NCBI GenBank assembly: GCA_019637355.1
Contig: JAHBVT010000001.1
Span: forward strand, 2,263,192 to 2,327,191
DNA from: Gemmatimonadaceae bacterium
Lineage (GTDB): Bacteria; Gemmatimonadota; Gemmatimonadetes; Gemmatimonadales; Gemmatimonadaceae
DNA length: 64,000 nucleotides
Direction: 5' to 3'
Positions 38,155 to 45,649 of the stretch are shown in pieces. The notes below the pieces were generated by a model that worked only from the letters and a program-made list of their open reading frames with translations, was not told the DNA's origin and ran no database searches. A program made the translations under genes and the position numbers. How positions within the stretch are numbered: position 1 is the stretch's first letter; each line of letters opens with the position of its first letter.

Positions 38155-38545
38155 AGTGATTCTCCGTCTCCCAGAGCTTGAGGCGCGCGAGCCGCGCCGG
38201 AGCGACCTTGGGCGCGAGCACGCGCCAGCACGCCAGTACAAGGTTCTCCGTGGTAGGAATGGTTCCCGCCATAAAGGGGACGTCGAGATTCAGATTCTTG
38301 TGGTCCAGATGCTGGACAAGTTCCCGCTCGGCGACCTGCTTGAGATGACCGAGGTCCATCACATAGCCAGTGTCCGGGTCCACCTCACCCTCGACCGTGA
38401 TCTCGAGCGTGTAGTTGTGGCCGTGGTAGTTCGGGTTGTTGCACTTCCCGAACACGGACTGGTTGCGCTCGTCGCTCCACGCGGGGTTATGGACCCGGTG
38501 GCCGGCGTTGAACTTCACGAGGCGCGTGGCAGTGACGAGTGGCAT
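38132..38545 (-). CDS. 6-pyruvoyl-tetrahydropterin synthase-like enzyme
   Basis: 137 residues. Family zinc ligands are in KFNAGHR and [13 protein letters not shown]; the catalytic Cys is in [12 protein letters not shown]. The run [14 protein letters not shown] ... [10 protein letters not shown] ... [12 protein letters not shown] ... TTENL matches animal PTPS more closely than short QueD enzymes of queuosine synthesis. PTPS makes 6-pyruvoyl-tetrahydropterin from dihydroneopterin triphosphate, the product of the folE gene next in the operon. A QueD-like 6-carboxytetrahydropterin synthase activity cannot be excluded. It is the first gene of the pterin operon. Confidence 0.9.
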   Translation of the reverse strand: MPLVTATRLVKFNAGHRVHNPAWSDERNQSVFGKCNNPNYHGHNYTLEITVEGEVDPDTGYVMDLGHLKQVAERELVQHLDHKNLNLDVPFMAGTIPTTENLVLACWRVLAPKVAPARLARLKLWETENHYVEYDGR

Positions 38546-38816
38546 AGCTGCATTAAGCCTGTAGCGAAACGGCCGGTTCCGCGAGGGGAAACACCGACGC
38601 GCCGCCCGGGACCGGGACGGCGCGTCGGCAAGGAGCGGGAGCAGGAAGGGTTTTTGAAGCCCTGTCGAATGCCTGAGGCCCTCACCCTACGTTCGACTTC
38701 CCGGCGTCCGGGCGTGTCGGCGGCAGAGATGTCGGATCCGGTTCGGAGGACTTATCGGCTCAAAAAGTGAATCTCCCTGTCCCATCGAAATCGTGGCCGG
38801 AATGTAGGAGCGGGCC
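38546..38816. other. Hairpin-rich intergenic region between pterin operon and small membrane gene, candidate structured RNA or leader
   Basis: No convincing reading frame. A perfect 11-bp stem CCGACGCGCCG/CGGCGCGTCGG (38594-38604 with 38618-38628) encloses a CCCGGGACC loop. Another inverted repeat GTCGAA/TTCGAC (38664-38669 with 38692-38697) encloses TGAGG/CCTCA, and CCCGG/CCGGG follows near 38701. The strongest stem lies 49 bases upstream of the PTPS start and is followed on the minus strand by TGTTT, so it could be a leader terminator. None of the tmRNA, RNase P or SRP signature sequences was recognised. Confidence 0.4.
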
Positions 38817-38851
38817 GTGAACGCGTCAATCACGCCGCGCGCCCGCCGGCG

Positions 38852-38865
38852 TTACATTCTTGTAA
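38852..38865. promoter_or_regulatory. Perfect palindrome TTACATTCTTGTAA at a gene start
   Basis: TTACA-N4-TGTAA ends on the A of the ATG at 38865. It could be an operator, or its TGTAAT part a -10-like box. Such AT-rich symmetry is rare in this GC-rich window. Confidence 0.35.
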
Positions 38866-39032
38866 TGGACCTCTTGACACTCTCCGGCCTCGCGATGCTG
38901 GCGCTCTGGGCGGCCGGCACCTTCGCCTTCGAGGCGCCCGGCCTCATCCATCTTTTCCTCTCGCTGGGCGTGTTCTTCATCGTGCTCGGCGCCGTGAAGA
39001 AGGCCGAGCGCGCCCGCAAGACCAAGCGCTAG
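38865..39032 (+). CDS. Small two-span membrane protein (lmo0937/DUF5670-like)
   Basis: 55 residues starting MDLLTLSGLAMLALWAAGTFAF. Two membrane helices are separated by EAPGLIHLFLSLGVFFIVLG, and the chain ends in a basic tail (KKAERARKTKR). The GLIHLFL stretch resembles the lmo0937/DUF5670 family of tiny membrane proteins of unknown role, often stress induced. A longer frame from 38817 adds a basic 16-residue segment that overlaps the palindrome and is less likely. Confidence 0.6.
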   Translation: MDLLTLSGLAMLALWAAGTFAFEAPGLIHLFLSLGVFFIVLGAVKKAERARKTKR

Positions 39033-39040
39033 CGCGGCGC

Positions 39041-39997
39041 TCAGATCTCCCAGTTGGACAGCGCGATGCCGCGGGTGCTGGGCGTCTCGCCGAAACCACT
39101 CAGCGTCATCCGGAGATCCGTCCAGCGCACCCGCGCGCCCTGTGCCACCAGCACGCGCAGCGCGTCAGGATACTCGCCCTGCAAGCGCAGGGCCGCGCGC
39201 AGGGCTCCGCTGCGCCGCGCCTGCGCCCGCACCGCCTGCAAGAGTGCCGGCAGGTCCGCCGCCTCCGCCACGACCAACTTGAGCACGCGGAGCTCTTCGC
39301 GCGCGCGGCCTTCCACCAACGGCACGTCGTGGAACAGCGCGTACCCGCGCAGCGCGGCGCTCTTGTCGCGCAGGAGGACCACGTCGCCGAGTCCCTGCCG
39401 CATCGTCGCGAGCAGCTCTCGACGGTAGTCGGCACCGGGACGCACCGCGTCGGTGAGCGCGGCGCAGGCGGCGAGCATCTCCTCGCGCTCGCCGCTGCCG
39501 AGGTGCCCGAGCGGCGGCGCCGGGGTGAGGCTCAGCGCCTCCAAGGTGACCGTAATCGTCAGCGGGCCGGGCAGGAATCCCATCGACGCGTAGAAACCGA
39601 TGTTGTCCATCGTGCGCGGCATCGTCTCGAGGCCGATCGTCCGGCAACCTGCGCGCTTCAGGTGCGCCGCGCCGGCCTCGACGACCTGGCGTCCCAGGCC
39701 GCGCGCCTGGAGGTCCTCCCGCACGGCCAGCGGGCCCATCCAGCCCTCGGTGCCAAGCACGTGCGCGAGATTGAAGGCGGCAATCTCGCCGGCGGCATCG
39801 CGCCAGAGCATCGCGCCCGCGCCGGCACCATCGATGGCGAAGCGCCAGATCGCCGGGTTGAGCGGCGGGACGCGCACGCCGGCCAGCCCGTCGCGGCGGT
39901 AGCGCTCGCTGAAGGCATCGGCGAACAGCGCGTTGAGCGGCGGGATGTCTTCCGGCCGGATCGCGAACGGGCCGCTGATGCGGGCGACGTCACTCAC
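39041..39997 (-). CDS. GNAT-family acetyltransferase with double domain
   Basis: 318 residues, GTG start overlapping the sbcC stop (GTGA). The first half has a GNAT core: MGPLAVREDLQARGLGRQVVEAGAAHLKRAGCRTIGLET (acetyl-CoA pyrophosphate loop QARGLGR) and GFYASMGF. The second half (about 170-300) looks like a degenerate second GNAT domain (LGDVVLLRDKSAALRGYALFHDVPLV ... LRVLKLVVAE). Substrate is unknown. As the last gene of the nurA-herA-sbcDC unit it may modify a component of that machinery or simply be cotranscribed. Confidence 0.85.
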   Translation of the reverse strand: MSDVARISGPFAIRPEDIPPLNALFADAFSERYRRDGLAGVRVPPLNPAIWRFAIDGAGAGAMLWRDAAGEIAAFNLAHVLGTEGWMGPLAVREDLQARGLGRQVVEAGAAHLKRAGCRTIGLETMPRTMDNIGFYASMGFLPGPLTITVTLEALSLTPAPPLGHLGSGEREEMLAACAALTDAVRPGADYRRELLATMRQGLGDVVLLRDKSAALRGYALFHDVPLVEGRAREELRVLKLVVAEAADLPALLQAVRAQARRSGALRAALRLQGEYPDALRVLVAQGARVRWTDLRMTLSGFGETPSTRGIALSNWEI

Positions 39998-42429
39998 GCG
40001 GCCGCCGCGTCGGCGAGCAGCGCCACGGCTGCGTCCGGTTGCGTCACCTTGGCGGCGCCGCTGGCTTCGTCCACCTCGACCTGGATCACGCGGTCGAGCC
40101 CATCGCGCACGCCTTCGATGTGCGTGATGACGATGACCTGGTCGAAACGGTCCTCGAGGCCGCGCAGTAACGCGACGACATTCTGCCGCCGCACGTCGTC
40201 GAGTGAACCGAACACTTCATCGAGCACGAGGAGCGAGAAGGCCTGCCCCGCGCGGTCGGCGATCATCTGCGAGATCGCCAGGCGCAGCACGAGGTTGGCG
40301 ACGTCCTCCTCGCCGCCGGAGATGACCGGCTTCGGCACCCCGTCCTCGAGCACCTGGATGCGGTACTTGTCGTCGAGCTCGAGTTCGGTGTAGCGGGCGT
40401 CGGTGATGGTCTTGAGCAGCTCCGAGGCGATCTCGCTGATCTCCGGACGCAACTGGTAGTTGAGCTCGTTGCGCAGCTCCGAGTACGCGCGATGCAGCTC
40501 GTCGTGCAGGCGGCGATCGTCCTCGAGGGCCTCGACCTTGGCCGCCAGGGCGTCGTAGGCGAGCCGGGCGGCGATGGCCCGCGCGTCGGCGGCGGCGGCC
40601 ACGGCACGTGCGGCGCGGGCACCCGCCGCGCGCTGCCCCGCCTCGGCGTGCGCCGCCGCCACGCCTTCGTGCAGCCGCTGCAGCTCGCCGTAATCGCCGT
40701 CGGGCACGGCCAGGCGTGCGCGGCGCTGCGTGGCCGCCTCGCGCCGGACACCGAGTTCCTCGCGCTGCCGCTCGAGGCTCTCGCGCTCGCGCAGCAGTGC
40801 CGGTTCGCGCTCGACGCGCAGGGCCAGGCGATTGGCCGCGGTCGTGCGCTCCACCAGTCGCTCGCGTTCGGCTTCGAGGCGTTCGTGTTCGGCCTTCTCG
40901 TAGCCCGAGGGCAACGAGGCCAGCTCGGCGGCCACCGCCGCCAGCCGCGTGCGCTTGGCCTCGAGGTCGGCGCGCTCCGCAACGAGGCGCTTGGCGTCGC
41001 CCTGCGCCTCGGTGAGCTTGCGCTCGTGCGCGCTCACGTCCGCCTGCAGCGACTTCCGCAGGCCGTCGAGGTGCTCGATGTCCGCGGGCATCGCCTGCAG
41101 TTGCTCGCGGCGCGTGCGGAAGTAGCTGCCGTCGGCTTCGACGGTCTCCATCTGCCGCTCCAGCGTCTCGAGCACCGCGCGGAAGTGTTCGCCCAGCGGA
41201 CGCGTGCAGGTGGGGCAGTTGCCGGCCTCACCCGCATTGAGCAGCACGTCGCGCTGATCGCGCAGGTCGGCGTAGGTCTCGCGCAACGTGCGCAGGCGCC
41301 CTTCCACGCTCTCGCGCTCCCGCACCCACTCGGTGCGCCGCAGTTCCAACTTGCCCTGCGCGTCCTCCAGCGCCTTGCGGCGTTGCTCGAGGTCGGGCGC
41401 GAGCGTCGCGACCTGCGCGGCAGAGACCTCCAGCCGCTCGACCTCCTGCGTCAATGTGGCGCAATCGTTGCCGAGGTTCGTGCGCGAGGTCTCGAGGGCA
41501 CGCCGGCGACCGTCGCTGGCGGCCAGCGCGCGTTGGGCCTCGAGTTCGGCGTCCACGCGCTCCAGCGCCTCGATGTCCGGCAACATCGGCGCGAGCTGCA
41601 GGCGCGCCTCCGCTACCTGCGCCAGCTCCTGATCCAGCTTCTCCAGCGCTCGCGCGAGGCCCATCGCTTCGCTCTCGAGCACGGCGAGCTCGCGCTCGAT
41701 GCGCTCGCGCTCCTCGCGTCCCGTCTGCGCGGCCAGCCAGCGCGGTGCCACGTCCGCCAGCGCCGCCGCCGTCTCCGTCTCGGCGCGCTCAGCATCCTCC
41801 TGCGCCTGCGTCGCATCGCGCAGGCGGGCAGCCGCCTCGGTGGTCTCCCGCAGCACGTGCTCGCGTTCGGGCATTCCCGCACGCAGGCCTTGGATCTCCG
41901 AGGCCAACTCCTTGCGCCGTGCCGCGCACAGGTCCTGCGCCACGCGCAGCTTCTCGTAGCCCAGCACCCGCGAGAGAAACTGCGCGCGCTCCGACGCCGA
42001 GAGTGCGTGCATCACCGCCAGGTCCTTCTGGCCGGTGAAGTACGTGTTGAAGAACTCCGAGCGCGTCATCCCGATGCGGCGCTGGATGAGCTCAGCCACT
42101 GCCGACACCGAGTTCGCGATTGGCTCTTCGCCGCCGTCGAGGTACAGCTCGGCCATCGAGAGCCCGCGCACGACGCGATAGCGGTGCCCGCCCAACTCGA
42201 AATCGAGCTCCACGCGCACCGGGGCGCGCGCCGGCGCCCGTTGGAAGCGGATCGAGTCGTGCGTGCCGCGCAGGATCGTCCCGCCGTAGAGCACCCAGGC
42301 GATGGCCTCGAGGATCGTCGACTTGCCCGCGCCGTTGGGCCCGATGATGCCCGTCAGCCCCGAGTCGAACTCGATCTGCGTGTCCGCGTGCTGGCGGAAA
42401 TTCACCAGCTTGAGCCGGGTGAGCCTCAT
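39994..42429 (-). CDS. sbcC: Rad50/SbcC-type SMC ATPase with zinc hook
   Basis: 811 residues. N-terminal Walker A (IIGPNGAGKSTILEAIAWVLYG) at about 30-50, long heptad coiled coils on both sides of a zinc hook CPTC near residue 404, then the C-terminal lobe with signature ISGGEEDVANLVLRLAISQMI and Walker B FSLLVLDEVFGSLDD. Dimerised by hook and heads, the protein tethers DNA ends and drives the Mre11/SbcD nuclease. Its arms are shorter than those of E. coli SbcC (about 1050) and close to archaeal Rad50 (about 880). The ATG overlaps the sbcD stop (ATGA). Confidence 0.95.
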   Translation of the reverse strand: MRLTRLKLVNFRQHADTQIEFDSGLTGIIGPNGAGKSTILEAIAWVLYGGTILRGTHDSIRFQRAPARAPVRVELDFELGGHRYRVVRGLSMAELYLDGGEEPIANSVSAVAELIQRRIGMTRSEFFNTYFTGQKDLAVMHALSASERAQFLSRVLGYEKLRVAQDLCAARRKELASEIQGLRAGMPEREHVLRETTEAAARLRDATQAQEDAERAETETAAALADVAPRWLAAQTGREERERIERELAVLESEAMGLARALEKLDQELAQVAEARLQLAPMLPDIEALERVDAELEAQRALAASDGRRRALETSRTNLGNDCATLTQEVERLEVSAAQVATLAPDLEQRRKALEDAQGKLELRRTEWVRERESVEGRLRTLRETYADLRDQRDVLLNAGEAGNCPTCTRPLGEHFRAVLETLERQMETVEADGSYFRTRREQLQAMPADIEHLDGLRKSLQADVSAHERKLTEAQGDAKRLVAERADLEAKRTRLAAVAAELASLPSGYEKAEHERLEAERERLVERTTAANRLALRVEREPALLRERESLERQREELGVRREAATQRRARLAVPDGDYGELQRLHEGVAAAHAEAGQRAAGARAARAVAAAADARAIAARLAYDALAAKVEALEDDRRLHDELHRAYSELRNELNYQLRPEISEIASELLKTITDARYTELELDDKYRIQVLEDGVPKPVISGGEEDVANLVLRLAISQMIADRAGQAFSLLVLDEVFGSLDDVRRQNVVALLRGLEDRFDQVIVITHIEGVRDGLDRVIQVEVDEASGAAKVTQPDAAVALLADAAAA

Positions 42430-43625
42430 CCGTCGCTCCCCGGCAGCGTCGCCATCGGCTCGTCGCGCTCCGCCTGTTCGAGGTAGCTGAGCCCGAGGGC
42501 AACGAACGCATCGCGGTCCACACCGGCGGCGAGATTCCGCGCCCGCAGCGACTCCCGCAGCGTGTCCGCCAGCGAGGCCCGCCGCCCCGGCGCGCCGCTG
42601 TGCTCGCGTTTCACCGTCTGCGGCTTGCGGACGTCGAGCTGGAAGTGCAACGCGCGGCGCTGCAGCTCGCGCAGTGCCTTGTGGTCCAGTTCGCGCGCGA
42701 TGTGCCGCGGCACGTCGTTCAGCACGAGGCGCAGCACCTTGCCGTCCACGCCGTCCGCCAACTTGCTGACGGCCTGCTGGATCGCCACGTCGAGGTCGGC
42801 GGCGGACTTGCCGCGTCCATCGATCGGCGACAAGTCGGCGAAGGCGCGCGACACCGGCAGCGGATGGAAGGTCTGCTTCCCCGTGACGAGGTCGCGCTCG
42901 ATCATCCCCTTGCCGGGCAGCTTGGCCGCGCGCTCGGCTGCCAGTTCGCCCCAGGGGTTCGTACTCGTGTAGTCCAGCGAACCCGAGTAGTACGCGTGCT
43001 CGGCCACCTTGGTGTACACGTGGTAGTGGCCCAGCGCGACGTAGTCCCAGCCCGGTTTCGCCACGTCCGCCAGCGGGATGCGCATCGCCGCCCGGTCAGG
43101 ATGCTCGGCACGTTCGGCCTGCGGCAACACGCCCTGCACCTCGCCGTGCATCAGCAGGACGTTGTGGCGATACGCAGGATCAGGCGCGAGATCCACGCTG
43201 CCCGGGGGCAGGTCGGGCACGGTGAGCACCGCGACGCCGAGGTCGTCGAAGGTGAAGCGCTTGGCTTCGCGGTCCGCCACGTGGATGCCCAAGGGCGCGG
43301 CGAAGAGGCGCAGGATGCAGATCGTCTCCGTGCTGCGCGGCATATCGTGGTTGCCGGCGGCGATGATCACCTTGCAATCGGGCAGTGCGTGCACCAACCG
43401 CGCGAACTGGTTGAACGCGTGCAGGATCGCCGTGTTCGTCGGGCGCACGGTGTGGAACACGTCGCCGCCGACGAGCACCAGTTGCGGCGCGAGCGCGATG
43501 ATGCGGTCCACGGCCCGCGTGAATGAGGCCGCGACGTCAGCTTCGCGTTGATTGATCCCGGCCGGCGTCGAGCGTTGGAACTGCCGGAAGCCGAGATGGA
43601 GGTCGGAGAGATGGACGAGGCGCAC
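42426..43625 (-). CDS. sbcD: Mre11/SbcD-type DNA exonuclease
   Basis: 399 residues. The metallophosphoesterase core has the five-motif order: HLSDLHLGF (motif I), LVGGDVFH (II), IIAAGNHDMPR (III), MHGEVQG (IV) and ALGHYHVY (V), all with metal ligands. It is the manganese nuclease that trims double-strand-break ends with Rad50/SbcC. The C-terminal region (about 290-370) with LDHKALRELQRRALHFQLDVRKPQ contains the Rad50-binding part. It follows herA by 59 bases and overlaps sbcC. Confidence 0.95.
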   Translation of the reverse strand: MRLVHLSDLHLGFRQFQRSTPAGINQREADVAASFTRAVDRIIALAPQLVLVGGDVFHTVRPTNTAILHAFNQFARLVHALPDCKVIIAAGNHDMPRSTETICILRLFAAPLGIHVADREAKRFTFDDLGVAVLTVPDLPPGSVDLAPDPAYRHNVLLMHGEVQGVLPQAERAEHPDRAAMRIPLADVAKPGWDYVALGHYHVYTKVAEHAYYSGSLDYTSTNPWGELAAERAAKLPGKGMIERDLVTGKQTFHPLPVSRAFADLSPIDGRGKSAADLDVAIQQAVSKLADGVDGKVLRLVLNDVPRHIARELDHKALRELQRRALHFQLDVRKPQTVKREHSGAPGRRASLADTLRESLRARNLAAGVDRDAFVALGLSYLEQAERDEPMATLPGSDG

Positions 43626-43684
43626 GCCCGGGGGAATCTACGCCCCGGGCCACTCGGCGGGAGCGGTGCGCGGGGCCGGGTGCG

Positions 43685-45649
43685 TCAGCCGCCGTAGGGG
43701 TCGTCGTCCGGCGGCGGCGGACGCAGCGGCGCAGGGCCACGGCGCGCGGCCGGCGCAGCCGCTACGCGCTTGCGCAGCTGGGCCTTGAAGAACGCTTTGA
43801 CGTCGTCCGGGCGGGTCTGCAGCGTGCGGTTGCGGGCGCGGAGGATCTCGTCCTCGCTGTCCCCGGCGAGGGCGATACAGTCCTGCACCCAGCTCAGCGT
43901 GATGGCGGGGTCGAGCCGTCGCAGGGCCTTGGTCACCGCCGCGTCCAGCGGCAGGTCCTCGGCGGGCGGAAAGCGCTCCACGCCCTCGCGCCCGGTGAGC
44001 ACCGCCGGCCGCGGGAACCGCACGAAGATCGGCTGCCCGAAGTGCGGATGCCGCACCATCAGCTGGCCCTTCTCCAGCGTCGCCAGCCGCCCTTTGATGG
44101 CGGGGGCCAGCGTCTGGTAGCCCGGCGTGGCCAGCTCGTCCGGATCCATCCGCCCGAACACCGCCGTGCCGCTGTTGCCCACCACGCGGCGGTGGACCTG
44201 CGAGCGGAACTGCTGGGCGCCGAAGAGCACGAGGCCCAAGTAGCGCCCACGCTCGGCGATATCGAGCAGCATCTTGCGCACGTAGGTGTCAGGGCCGTCG
44301 GCCGGGGCGTACTTGTTGAGTTCGTCCACGAACACGACGACCTGCGAGACGCCCAACTGCCGCTTCTCGAGATGCTCGCGCAGCTGCGAGACGACACGCG
44401 CGAACACGAGGTCCTGCGCGTCCTCCTCGAGGTTGGCCACGTCCACGACGTACACCGCGCGGTCCTCGAACTCGCCGAAGGGCAGGTCGCTCACCGAGCC
44501 GTCGTCGGTGACGAGGCCACGGCAGCGCGTCGAGATGTTGCTCAGCCGGTTGCGCACCTTCCGGATCGTCGCGACGTGGTGCGTGCGCCACACGTCGGCG
44601 TTCTTGCCTTCCATCCCGCGCAGCAACGTCGAGAACCAGCGTTCGAGGTCGGCGAAGCTCCGGACCTCGATGCCGGCCTCGAAGAGCGGATCGGTGAACA
44701 CCTGGTCGAGGACGCGCTCCTTGATGAAGTCGATCAGCGCGTCGGCCTTGGCGTCGACGTCGTCCTTGTTGAGCAGCACCTCGGCGTACTGCAGCGTCTC
44801 CCGCAGGCCCCAGGTCAGCGGCTGGACGTTGTCCTGCAATGCGTCGTTCGACCGCAGCGTCGCCAACTGGAAACCCTTGGCCGTCCACGGTGCGAAGTAG
44901 CGCACGTTGGTGAAGGGCGCGGCCGGCACGCCCATCGTCTCGTACATCGTGCGTTCGTCGTCGGAGAGCGCTGACGCCGGTTGGTCGAGGAAGCACAGGT
45001 CCGGGCCCTTCACGTTGAAGCACACCGCGGCGACGCCGCCCTTCTCGGCCGGGAAGTGCGCGAAGATGCTGCCCAACAGCCATTCGACCGCGCTGGTCTT
45101 GGTCGCGAGGCCGGAGACGCCGCTGATGCTGAGGTGCGCTGCCTCGGGACCGAGCAAGAAATCAGCATCGAGGTGCACCGCCGCCTGCGTGCCACCGGCC
45201 CGGTACAGCCCGATCGGGATGCCGCGCGAGGCGCCGGGCTGCAGGTAGCTCTCCATCCGCAGCGCCGCCTGCACGTCGGCCTCGGTGGCCAGGTGCACCG
45301 TGCCCATCGGCACCGGCTGCAGCGGCTCCTCGGGTACGTGGCGGAGGACGGCGGCCGTGTAGAGCCGGATCTCGGTGCGCTCGGTCGGCGCGATGGCGCT
45401 GCGGCCGGGCACCCCGTCGGCACCGAGCACGTCGTGCAGCGGCGTCTGCAGGTCCGTGTAGCCGAAACCTTCGGTGACGACGCCGTACACCACGGGCAGC
45501 ACTCCGCCCACGGGACGCTCCGACTCCACGCGCACGATGGTCCCGATGCCCACCGGGGCGTCGAGGGCGGTCCAAAAGTGGAACTCGTGCGGCGTATTCG
45601 GCTTGCGCTCAGTGGCGACGACGCGGCCGAGGATTGGTGGGGCGGTCAT
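43685..45649 (-). CDS. herA: HerA-type hexameric DNA translocase
   Basis: 654 residues from MTAPPILGRVVATERKPN. The N-terminal HAS-barrel (LGRVV ... VGIGTIVRVES ... VYGVVTEGF) precedes the FtsK/HerA ATPase. The Walker A region reads ISGVSGLATKTSAVEWLL near 180: the Lys-Thr is kept but the usual Gly before Lys is Thr. Walker B is VVVFVDELNKYAP near 438, followed by LVLFGAQQFRSQVHRRVVGNSGT, the sensor segment. HerA translocates on duplex DNA and activates NurA in end resection. The start was chosen by the HAS barrel; the ATG overlaps the nurA stop (ATGA). Confidence 0.92.
   Translation of the reverse strand: MTAPPILGRVVATERKPNTPHEFHFWTALDAPVGIGTIVRVESERPVGGVLPVVYGVVTEGFGYTDLQTPLHDVLGADGVPGRSAIAPTERTEIRLYTAAVLRHVPEEPLQPVPMGTVHLATEADVQAALRMESYLQPGASRGIPIGLYRAGGTQAAVHLDADFLLGPEAAHLSISGVSGLATKTSAVEWLLGSIFAHFPAEKGGVAAVCFNVKGPDLCFLDQPASALSDDERTMYETMGVPAAPFTNVRYFAPWTAKGFQLATLRSNDALQDNVQPLTWGLRETLQYAEVLLNKDDVDAKADALIDFIKERVLDQVFTDPLFEAGIEVRSFADLERWFSTLLRGMEGKNADVWRTHHVATIRKVRNRLSNISTRCRGLVTDDGSVSDLPFGEFEDRAVYVVDVANLEEDAQDLVFARVVSQLREHLEKRQLGVSQVVVFVDELNKYAPADGPDTYVRKMLLDIAERGRYLGLVLFGAQQFRSQVHRRVVGNSGTAVFGRMDPDELATPGYQTLAPAIKGRLATLEKGQLMVRHPHFGQPIFVRFPRPAVLTGREGVERFPPAEDLPLDAAVTKALRRLDPAITLSWVQDCIALAGDSEDEILRARNRTLQTRPDDVKAFFKAQLRKRVAAAPAARRGPAPLRPPPPDDDPYGG

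Noticed and set aside
38546-38816. Possible SRP RNA, tmRNA or RNase P RNA in the hairpin-rich gap
   Set aside because: None of the conserved core sequences of these RNAs was recognised, so it is reported only as an unclassified structured region.
40492-42486. Open plus-strand frame of 664 codons across sbcC
   Set aside because: Antisense to the Rad50-like gene with intact Walker, hook and signature motifs. Composition is shadow-like.
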